15,442 bases of DNA, taken from contig NW_006920876.1 in NCBI RefSeq assembly GCF_000417875.1, forward strand, positions 859,827 through 875,268, in the 5' to 3' direction. The stretch comes from Pseudozyma flocculosa PF-1. Lineage: Eukaryota > Basidiomycota > Ustilaginomycetes > Ustilaginales > Ustilaginaceae. The translations under genes were made by a program, and so were the position numbers. The notes under the pieces are model-generated. The model was not told where the DNA came from. It searched no databases and was given only the letters and a program-made list of their open reading frames with translations. Below, piece after piece: positions 9,248-15,442 of the stretch; the first letter of the stretch is position 1; each line of letters starts with the position of its first letter.

Positions 9248-12184
9248 ATGTCCGCCCCCGTCGAAGAAAAGGTGGCCGCCACCACCCCCGCCGCCGAGAC
9301 CCCCGTGGTCGAGGAGAAGAAGGAGCGCAAGCACCGTGACATTGACGCCGAGCATGAGGCGGCTGGCCCCAAGCATGCTCTGGTCGACATGAGCACCATT
9401 GAGCTCAAGGCCGAGGACCTGTACGACAAGGCCAAGGTCGACATCGAGACGCTCGAGCTCGAGGACGTCTGGACGCTCCTCCAGTGCTCCGAGGCCGGCC
9501 TGACCGAGCCCGAGGTGCAGCGCCGCCGCGAGATCTTCGGCCCCAACAAGGTCGAGACCGAGGAGCAGAACCCCATCCTCCAGTTCCTCAGCTTCATGTG
9601 GAACCCGCTCTCGTGGGTCATGGAGGGCGCCGCCATTGTCGCCATCGGCCTCTCCAACGGCGAGGGCAAGCCCCCGGACTGGCCCGACTTTGTCGGCATC
9701 GTGCTGCTCCTGCTCGTCAACGCCACCATCGGCTTCATCGAGGAGCGCAACGCCGGCAACGCCGTCAAGGCCCTCATGGACTCGCTCGCCCCCAAGGCCA
9801 AGTGCAAGCGTGACGGACAGTGGATCGAGATTGAGTCGTCGGACCTGGTTCCCGGAGACGTCATCGCCTTCAAGATCGGCGACATCGTTCCCGGCGACTG
9901 CCGCCTCTTTGACGCCATCACCGTCTCGTGCGACCAGGCCTCGCTCACCGGCGAGTCGCTGCCCGTCAACAAGAAGGTCGGCGACCAGTGCTTCTCGGGC
10001 TCTACCTGCAAGCAGGGCGAGGCCGAGGGCGTCGTCATCTCGACTGGTCCCAACACCTTCTTCGGACGCGCCGCCACCCTGATTGGCTCCGACGACGACT
10101 CGACTGGTCACCTGCAGAAGGTCCTGGCCCGCATCGGTCTCTTCTGCATGGTCACCATCGGCCTCTTCATCGTCCTCGAGATCCTCATCCTCTACGCCGG
10201 CTTCCGCTACAACTACCGCCGCGGCATCGACAACATCCTCGTCCTCCTGATCGGCGGTATCCCCATCGCCATGCCCTGCGTCCTGTCGGTCACCATGGCC
10301 GTCGGCGCCCAGCAGCTCGCCAAGCACAAGGCCATCGTCACCCGCATCACGGCCATCGAGGAGCTCGCCGGCGTCGACATCCTCTGCTCCGACAAGACCG
10401 GCACGCTCACCACCAACAAGCTCACCATCGACACCGAGCTGGTCAAGCTCTACAGCGACTGGGCCAGCGTCGACGACGTCATCCTCTTCGGCGCCTACGC
10501 CTCGAGGACCGAGAACCAGGACGCCATCGACGCCACCATTGTCGGCACGCTCAAGGACGCCTCGGCCGCTCGCGCCGGCATCAAGCTGCTCGACTTCAAG
10601 GCCTTCAACCCCGTCGACAAGCGCACCGAGATCACCTACCTCGAGGAGGCTACCGGCAAGACGAAGCGTGTCACCAAGGGCATGACCTCGATCATCATCG
10701 ACCTCTGCTCGCGCAACAAGACCTCGGCCCAGGAGGACCAGCTCGAGGCCGACGTCGAGGAGTTTGCCAACCGTGGTCTGCGTGGCCTCGCCGTCGCCTT
10801 CGAGGAGGTCCCCTCCGGTCAGGTTGACGGTCCCGGCAACGGCTTCGAGCTCCTCGGCCTGCTCGCCATCTTCGACCCCCCGCGCCACGACACCAAGGAG
10901 ACGCTCGACAACGCCCAGGCGCTCGGCGTCCGCGTCAAGATGGTCACCGGCGACCAGCTCGCCATCGCCAAGGAGACTGGCCGCCGCCTCGGCCTGGGTG
11001 ACCGCATGTTCAACTCCAAGATCCTCGTCGACGGCGTCCTGCCCGCCGGCTCGCCCTACAAGAGCCTCGACGAGATGATCCTCGACGTCGACGGCTTCGC
11101 CGGTGTCTTCCCCGAGCACAAGTACGAGATTGTCAAGAGGCTCCAGGGTCTCGGACACCTGACGGCCATGACCGGCGACGGCGCCAACGACGCCCCCGCC
11201 CTTGCCCGTGCCAACGTCGGCGTCGCCGTCGAGGGTGCCACCGACGCCGCCCGCGGCGCTGCCGACATTGTCCTCACCGAGCCCGGTCTGTCGACCATTG
11301 TCGAGGCCATCCGCCAGTCGCGTGTCATCTTCGGCCGCATGAAGAACTACGCCGCCTACGCCGCCGCCATCACCATCCGTGTCGTTGTCGGCTTCGCGCT
11401 GCTCGCCTTCATCTGGAAGTCGGACTTCCCGCCGTTCATGGTCCTCATCATCGCCTTCCTCAACGACGGCTCCATCATGACGCTGTCGCTCGACACGGTC
11501 AAGCCGGCGCTCGAGCCGCAGCACTGGGACCTCACCGAGCTCTTCTTCTGCGGCTCGCTCTACGGCCTGTACCAGGTGGCCTCGACGCTGTCGTTCTTCG
11601 CCGTCATCTACAACACGACGTTCTTCGAGGACAAGTTCGGCGTCGACGCCTACCACGGCAACCCCAACGACCCGCACCTGCACATGATCATCTACCTCCA
11701 GGTCGCCATCCTCGCCCAGGCCCTCATCTTCGTCACCCGCTCCCACAGCTTCTCGTGGATGGAGAGGCCGTCGTTCGCCCTCATGGGCGCCTTCTGCCTC
11801 GCCCAGCTCATCTCGTCGATCATCGCCGCCTACGGCGACTGGGGCTTCACCAACGTCAAGGCCATCTCCGGCGGCTGGATCGGCATCGTCTGGGTGTGGA
11901 ACATTGTCTGGTACTTCCCGATGGACTTTGTCAAGTTTGGCGCCAAGTTCCTGCTCAAGAAGGTGCGCAGCAACAAGACGCCGGCCGCCGCCCACGCCAG
12001 CCTCAGCCGCACCACGAGCCGCGCCGAGAGCTACTACTCGAACCGCACCTCGTTCCTCAAGCGCGCCCAGCGCACCGTCGGCTTCGGCGGCAAGCAGAAG
12101 GTGCACATGTCGAGCAACGAGCTGCAGCGCCTCGGCAGCATCCAGGCCCAGGAGGCCGGCCGCCGCCTGTCGCGCACCAACTGA
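9248..12184 (+). CDS. PMA1: Plasma-membrane H+-ATPase, plant-like P3A subtype
   Basis: This 978-residue P-type ATPase pumps protons out across the plasma membrane using ATP and sets the membrane potential that drives nutrient uptake. All core motifs are present: TGES at 234-237 (actuator), PIAMP at 339-343 in M4, phosphorylated Asp382 in DKTGT, DPPR at 543-546, TGDQ at 567-570 and TGDGANDAP at 642-650. Ten membrane spans are visible: M1 about 109-135, M2 147-165, M3 293-316, M4 327-349, M5 701-722, M6 729-748 and M7-M10 between 762 and 895. Asn158 (M2), Arg711 (M5) and Asp740 (M6) match the proton-path residues of plant pumps, and M5-M6 and FAGVFPEHKYEIVK (617-630) are plant-like rather than Saccharomyces-like. 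The N-terminus (about 1-70) is charged and cytosolic. The Ser/Thr/Arg-rich tail (about 895-978) is probably autoinhibitory and ends RRLSRTN. The ATG has A at -3 and is the first after the probable leader introns. The coding sequence has no introns and strongly GC-ending codons. PMA1 is used as the family symbol; in a genome with two pumps this could be the one called PMA2. Confidence 0.97.
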   Translation: MSAPVEEKVAATTPAAETPVVEEKKERKHRDIDAEHEAAGPKHALVDMSTIELKAEDLYDKAKVDIETLELEDVWTLLQCSEAGLTEPEVQRRREIFGPNKVETEEQNPILQFLSFMWNPLSWVMEGAAIVAIGLSNGEGKPPDWPDFVGIVLLLLVNATIGFIEERNAGNAVKALMDSLAPKAKCKRDGQWIEIESSDLVPGDVIAFKIGDIVPGDCRLFDAITVSCDQASLTGESLPVNKKVGDQCFSGSTCKQGEAEGVVISTGPNTFFGRAATLIGSDDDSTGHLQKVLARIGLFCMVTIGLFIVLEILILYAGFRYNYRRGIDNILVLLIGGIPIAMPCVLSVTMAVGAQQLAKHKAIVTRITAIEELAGVDILCSDKTGTLTTNKLTIDTELVKLYSDWASVDDVILFGAYASRTENQDAIDATIVGTLKDASAARAGIKLLDFKAFNPVDKRTEITYLEEATGKTKRVTKGMTSIIIDLCSRNKTSAQEDQLEADVEEFANRGLRGLAVAFEEVPSGQVDGPGNGFELLGLLAIFDPPRHDTKETLDNAQALGVRVKMVTGDQLAIAKETGRRLGLGDRMFNSKILVDGVLPAGSPYKSLDEMILDVDGFAGVFPEHKYEIVKRLQGLGHLTAMTGDGANDAPALARANVGVAVEGATDAARGAADIVLTEPGLSTIVEAIRQSRVIFGRMKNYAAYAAAITIRVVVGFALLAFIWKSDFPPFMVLIIAFLNDGSIMTLSLDTVKPALEPQHWDLTELFFCGSLYGLYQVASTLSFFAVIYNTTFFEDKFGVDAYHGNPNDPHLHMIIYLQVAILAQALIFVTRSHSFSWMERPSFALMGAFCLAQLISSIIAAYGDWGFTNVKAISGGWIGIVWVWNIVWYFPMDFVKFGAKFLLKKVRSNKTPAAAHASLSRTTSRAESYYSNRTSFLKRAQRTVGFGGKQKVHMSSNELQRLGSIQAQEAGRRLSRTN

Positions 12185-13213
12185 GCGGACGAGCGCGCGC
12201 GCACACACACGGTCCCTCCCGCTCCGCTCCGCTTCGGCTGACTGGGTCGGTCGGCTCGGTCCTGTTGCTCTCTTCTCGCTCGTCGCCCGTGGCCACGGCG
12301 CGCCGGGGGGTTGGGCTGTACCCAGTATTCCCCTCGCCTCGTAAACCCCCCCTTCCCCCGGCCATGCCACGGCGCAACGACGCGATGCGCGGGTGCCATT
12401 TTGGACGGATTCGACGAGATGAGCGAGCCGGCGCCGCCTTCGCCCACACCATCACCATCGCCACCCTGCTTTGCCCTACCCCTCGCCCCGCTTTGCTCCG
12501 CTCTATAGACTATATCCCCTCTAACTCCTCGGCTGGCACGACGACGACGGTGCAGATGTTGATGACGGCGACGGCGGCGTTGGCGGCGGCTGCGACGGCT
12601 CTGCGCCGTCGCCCGCTCCTCGTCTTGACCTCTCCTCTCTCCTCACCCTTCTCCCTCTCCGCGCTTTTCTCTCTCTCTCTCTCACTCCATACTTTCTCTT
12701 CTATACACATCTGCATCGCAACTGACCCGAACGAACGACACCCGAATCGAAAGCCAATGACGCATCCACCGCCTCGTCTGTCCTTGACCGTCGTCTCCTG
12801 TCGAGAGCCCCCTGGGGGATGGCAGGGTTGGCCTGCGACAAGGGCAAAAACTCAGCTAGATTGACAGGCTGGCAGATTGGCTGGCTGGCCGACGGGCTGG
12901 CTGGCTGTCTGGGGAGATAGAGACGCTGCGCCGATTCGCTGCCGGTGGGCGTGGCGCGCCGCCCCGTTGGCACGTTATTCGACTGACCCACCTTGGCCGC
13001 TGACGGTCGCCTGGCCAACCGGCCCACAGATGAATTAATTGATTCTTGCTCGGCCTCGTGGCTGACTTGCCACCACCAACACCACCCACCACCGTTGCTG
13101 GCAACGGCTCTGGCCTTTTGCAGCGCGCCGCCGCCCAGAACAGACCACGACAACGCTCGCCTTGCTTGTGTATGTACCTACCCCTGTCTCCGTCGCCAAG
13201 GAGCGACGACAAC
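12185..13213 (+). other. 3' UTR of the pump gene and intergenic DNA
   Basis: No gene is supported. A TATAGACTATAT word at 12504-12515 could act as a 3'-end efficiency element for the pump transcript. A perfect 7-bp stem with 7-base loop (GCGACGG/CCGTCGC) lies at 12592-12612. Pyrimidine-rich sequence at about 12610-12710, including (TC)8, is followed by an ATG at 12757 that opens only 35 codons (to 12864). This could be the leader of an unrecognised short or spliced gene, or simply 3' UTR. GGCT-rich low-complexity sequence follows at about 12865-12915. Confidence 0.5.
12668..12683. repeat. (TC)8 dinucleotide tract
   Basis: Eight TC units inside a longer pyrimidine-rich stretch downstream of the pump gene. 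Confidence 0.85.
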
Positions 13214-13239
13214 CACTGGGGGATGCGCACCTCTGGAAA
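13214..13239 (+). repeat. Left terminal inverted repeat of the MITE
   Basis: 26 bp starting CACTGGGGG and ending in CTCTGGAAA, an exact reverse complement of 13794-13819. It is preceded by the AAC target duplication. Confidence 0.93.
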
Positions 13240-13334
13240 TGCGTTTCCAGAGTAGTTTCCAGTGGTCCTGGAACAGGCAACTTTTCCAGCGTTTCCACGG
13301 CCCGTGGAAAAGTGTATGTTCCAGCGATGTTCCA
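13234..13334. repeat. Left subterminal array of TGGAA/TTCCA sites
   Basis: Nine copies of the 5-bp core lie in 101 bp, starting at 13234 (TGGAA), 13245, 13257 (TTCCA), 13269 (TGGAA), 13284, 13293 (TTCCA), 13305 (TGGAA), 13319 and 13330 (TTCCA). Two perfect inverted repeats are embedded: CTCTGGAAA/TTTCCAGAG around a 4-base loop (13231-13252) and TTTCCACGG/CCGTGGAAA around one base (13292-13310). Confidence 0.85.
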
Positions 13335-13655
13335 GCGTTCGTGCATCGGCGTGGGGAAAATGCAGGTGGGCCAAAAAACCCGGATGAAGCACCCGGATGC
13401 TTGGCACACTGGCGAGGTGCCTCGGCAAGCAGCCCACAGCTTGCTTGCCCCTTCGTCGCGCGGCTCTTGCCTCTGTACAGGTAGCAGCTCCTTGGAGCAC
13501 TCAACTTGGCACTTTGGCTCGTCACACTTGCTGACACCTACTATTACGTTGGGACCTGCAATAGTTCCAGGTGTGGCAAAGCAAAAGTCTTGACTTGTGC
13601 CTTGTTTTGAGCAGGCAAAGGTGGCGAGAAAAATAGGCGCGTGCTGCACGTACGC

Positions 13656-13799
13656 TGGAAAAGCTCTGGAAAGGACGCCTTTTTCCAGGACCTCTGGAAA
13701 AGCTCTGGAACGCGAACCCTGTTCCACGACCATTGGAACAGCTCTGGAACAGGCAACATGTTCCAACACCCCTGGAAAATCCCTGGAACATATTTTCCA
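13656..13799. repeat. Right subterminal array built from a 39-bp tandem unit
   Basis: TGGAA occurs at 13656, 13695, 13734 and 13773, and again 11 bp later in each case (13667, 13706, 13745, 13784). TTCCA follows at 13683, 13722 and 13761, so all three sites repeat every 39 bp. A last TTCCA at 13795 belongs to the terminal repeat. AGCTCTGGAA is conserved at 13662, 13701 and 13740, while the spacers differ. The array mirrors the left end. Confidence 0.85.
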
Positions 13800-13819
13800 G
13801 AGGTGCGCATCCCCCAGTG
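13794..13819 (-). repeat. Right terminal inverted repeat of the MITE
   Basis: 26 bp ending CCCCCAGTG, an exact reverse complement of 13214-13239. It is followed directly by the second AAC of the target duplication. Confidence 0.93.
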
Positions 13820-13822
13820 AAC

Positions 13823-14828
13823 GATCCGCCGTGCTTGCCTCCGGAGACCGACAGCGCCCGCAAACCGCCTCGCCTCGCCCCGCCTCGCCGCGCCACCTGC
13901 TTGCTGCCTGCTACGTGGCGCAGGCCCACACGTCTGTCGCACGCCCACCATCGCCACCGCCGTGGCTTTGCCTCTCCTGAGAAGATACTGTAGCGCCCTG
14001 GCACATGGCGTACCGGGCGGCTGTGACGCCCTCGCCGCAACATCCGCTCGTAGCTCGGATCGTCGTTCCCGCGGCACCCGCCCGCACGGCCATTGCCGCC
14101 ACATGGGTTCGACCAGGCTAGCACAGTGGTACCGGGGCGATCGCTGTCGTCGCCGCCGTCGCTCGTGGTCCGAGCAAATCACAGATCGAAAGAAGGCTAG
14201 GATCTCGGATCGTGCAGGAAGGCTCGCCTTCCCAACGGCTGTATCCAGCGAGACGGTCACGCCTGCGCCCGGCATGCCCACCAAGGAAGAGATCATCGGT
14301 GTTCCTTGACCGACCACAGAGGCTGACGAACCAGCCCCGGACGACACCCTTCTTGCCATCTGCCGGTCAGCTTGAGCGAGCCCGGCGGCTGCTGCGACTC
14401 TGACAGCGCCCACCCACTTGCCGCCGGCGCGCGTTGCCCGAATGGGGCCACGTCCCCGGCATGCACGTCCAAAGAGAAGCGGTAATCTCCAACCTTCGAG
14501 TGTCATCGTCATCGGGTTGATCCGAGGCGACCTTTGTCCCCGAGCTGCCTCTTGCCGCGATGCTCGTTGGCACGACCCTCGTTGACCGTGCTACACCCGC
14601 CCCGTGCGGCAAGCGCCCAGCCGCACCGCCTTGACACCTGCCGCCCAGACGCTGGCAATGCGACCATCCACCCACCAGTCTTCTCCTCTGGCGCTTCTAC
14701 CGGATGTACGACAGGACACTCGCTGACTTGCGAGACACTGCGGCAGCATGGTCTGGCCTCGACCATGCCCCTCGTCATCCCGCCCGTCCGTCGAGGAGAG
14801 ACGGACGGCCCAGCGGGCATCGCTGCTG
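13823..14828. other. Intergenic region upstream of the glycine-rich protein gene
   Basis: About 1 kb of complex GC-rich sequence with no recognisable gene on either strand. It probably contains the upstream regulatory region of the gene starting at 15015. I see no motif I can name with confidence. Confidence 0.5.
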
Positions 14829-14834
14829 TATAAA
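14829..14834 (+). promoter_or_regulatory. TATA box of the glycine-rich secreted protein gene
   Basis: A consensus TATAAA (in TGTATAAAGC) lies 186 bp upstream of the ATG at 15015. It is followed by pyrimidine-rich sequence with a direct repeat CACACATCCTC (14869-14879 and 14881-14891), a likely initiation zone. No ATG occurs between the TATA box and the start codon. Confidence 0.75.
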
Positions 14835-15014
14835 GCCCACCGCTCTAGCCCTGGCAGTCCGCTCTCCTCACACATCCTCACACACATCCTCTTCTTCTCT
14901 TAATCCCCTTGACCTTCTCTCGCGCCAGGCTCCTCCCTCACGGCCTTCATCCTCGCATCTCGCAACCGCCGGTCGGTTCTCCCAGAACGCTCTAATCCTC
15001 AATCGCACACCAAG

Positions 15015-15442
15015 ATGCGCGCCTCGCTTGTCCACCTCCTCCCCCTGATCGCCATTGCGATCTCGAGCAGCGTCGCCACGGTGCCGGCACCCGGACCGCT
15101 CTCGCCCCGCCACCTCAAGCATTCTCACCGCCACCATCGCCACGGCAAGCACGGAAAGCACGACCACAAGCTCGCCTCCCGTTCCCCCGATACGTACGAC
15201 GGTGGCTACACCGGCTCCGGCTTCCCTGGTGGAGGCAGCGGTGGCGGTGGCGGCGGCGGTGGAGGCGGAGGCGGAGGCGGAGGTAGCGGCGGTGGTCTTG
15301 GCGGAGGCGTTGGTGGTGGCGTTGGTGGTGGCGTTGGTGGTGGCGTTGGTGGTGGAACTGGTGGTGGAGACGGTGGTGCAGCTGGCGGTGGAGCTGGTGG
15401 TGGAGACGGTGGTGGAGCTGGCGGTGGAGCTGGCGGTGGAGC
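15015..15442 (+). CDS. Secreted His-rich/glycine-rich protein, 3' part outside the window
   Basis: The frame runs 142 codons from ATG 15015 to the window end without a stop. Residues 1-21 form a good signal peptide (MR, then SLVHLLPLIAIAI, then SSSVA) with probable cleavage after Ala21. Residues 33-52 are extremely basic: nine His plus six Lys/Arg in twenty positions, with alternating His that could bind metal ions or anionic surfaces. A short Ser/Tyr/Asp linker (53-71) leads into glycine-rich sequence: fifteen Gly in a row (76-90), then GGGX repeats with X = V four times (99, 103, 107, 111) and afterwards T, D or A. The ATG has A at -3, is the first after the TATA box, and the leader has no upstream ATG. 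The protein is likely secreted and perhaps cell-wall or matrix associated, like other glycine-rich structural proteins, but no family is recognised. Length and C-terminus are unknown. A frame artefact is unlikely given the promoter and signal peptide. Confidence 0.75.
   Translation, partial: MRASLVHLLPLIAIAISSSVATVPAPGPLSPRHLKHSHRHHRHGKHGKHDHKLASRSPDTYDGGYTGSGFPGGGSGGGGGGGGGGGGGGGSGGGLGGGVGGGVGGGVGGGVGGGTGGGDGGAAGGGAGGGDGGGAGGGAGGG
15309..15356 (+). repeat. 12-bp coding minisatellite (GTTGGTGGTGGC)
   Basis: Four nearly identical 12-bp units encode Val-Gly-Gly-Gly repeats, and the last unit ends GGA instead of GGC. Related 12-bp units encoding GGGT, GGGD and GGGA continue to the window end. 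Near-identity at the DNA level suggests recent slippage or unequal exchange, so the length may vary between strains. Confidence 0.9.

Larger units (their letters stand above)
13214..13819. mobile_element. Non-autonomous DNA transposon (MITE), CACTA-like
   Basis: The 606-bp element is bounded by perfect 26-bp terminal inverted repeats that begin CACTGGGGGATGCGCACC, and is flanked on both sides by the trinucleotide AAC (13211-13213 and 13820-13822). A CACTR terminus plus a 3-bp target duplication is the signature of the CACTA (En/Spm, CMC) superfamily. The bases just outside the repeats do not pair, so the boundaries are sharp. Both ends carry dense TGGAA/TTCCA subterminal motifs in mirror arrangement, as expected of transposase-binding sites. 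The centre (about 13335-13655) has no transposase frame, so the element must rely on a transposase made elsewhere. It sits between two same-strand genes, about 1.0 kb after the pump stop codon and 1.0 kb before the next TATA box. Identical repeats suggest a fairly recent insertion. The superfamily assignment is an inference from the ends alone. Confidence 0.85.

Noticed and set aside
9074..12370. 1098-codon open frame on the minus strand, antisense to the proton pump
   Set aside because: Its codons are exact reverse complements of the pump codons. It stays open because the pump gene avoids TTA, CTA and TCA, whose complements are stops. The translation is Asp/Glu/Gly/Val-rich noise with no domain.
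12757..12864. 35-codon frame after a pyrimidine-rich leader-like stretch
   Set aside because: It is too short, with no recognisable motif. The upstream tract may simply be the 3' UTR of the pump gene, so it is noted but not called as a gene.
13234..13799. TGGAA/TTCCA arrays read as heat-shock elements or a CRISPR array
   Set aside because: Heat-shock elements need GAA/TTC blocks every 5 bp, whereas these cores lie 9-16 bp apart. The spacers are short and related, not unique CRISPR spacers, and the arrays fit the ends of a transposon.
7110..14115. GGTTCGA words (near 7115 and 14105) considered as tRNA B boxes
   Set aside because: Neither continues as the GGTTCGANNCC consensus, and I found no matching A box or acceptor stem at tRNA spacing.
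13035..14512. Minus-strand frames across the MITE with a 13-residue VPELFQ-type repeat
   Set aside because: The 39-bp subterminal unit is a multiple of three and so produces a periodic peptide. The pattern is explained by DNA-level binding-site repeats, and the rest of the frames show no coding character.

Overview
The window is a GC-rich stretch of fungal nuclear DNA, most likely from a basidiomycete yeast or smut relative (Ustilaginomycotina fits best, but this is an inference). Three things point there: a plasma-membrane proton pump of the plant-like P3A subtype, which is known alongside the fungal-type pump in Ustilago; a 2.9-kb coding sequence uninterrupted by introns; and basidiomycete-style splice signals (GTGAGC donors, CTGAC branch sites) in its leader.

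Layout from left to right. At the left edge (1-108, minus strand) there may be the start of a gene that leaves the window, with a signal-peptide-like N-terminus; this is weak. From about 109 to 8405 I find no gene I can defend. This 8.3 kb is GC-rich, partly low-complexity DNA with short tandem arrays (AGACC, a 10-bp CCCAGCCCAT array, CTG, CAG, a 9-bp CCTTGCTTG array, CCTG) and an AT-richer island near 6988-7308. The pump gene follows: a TATA-like and pyrimidine-rich promoter (about 8406-8540), a leader that probably contains one or two introns and is free of ATG once they are removed, and the 978-codon ORF at 9248-12184.

Downstream (12185-13213) is a 3' UTR and intergenic stretch with pyrimidine-rich tracts. 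Then comes the most striking non-genic object: a 606-bp element (13214-13819) with perfect 26-bp terminal inverted repeats starting CACTG, flanked by a 3-bp AAC duplication, and with both ends filled by mirror-arranged TGGAA/TTCCA sites. It has the hallmarks of a non-autonomous CACTA-type DNA transposon (MITE). After about 1 kb without a gene, a consensus TATAAA box (14829) leads to a second plus-strand gene at 15015. This encodes a secreted protein with a signal peptide, a His/Lys-rich block and a long glycine-rich repeat region, and it is cut off by the window end.

The two confident genes share orientation but show no functional link beyond both acting at the cell surface: one is a plasma-membrane proton pump, the other a secreted, possibly wall-associated, glycine-rich protein.
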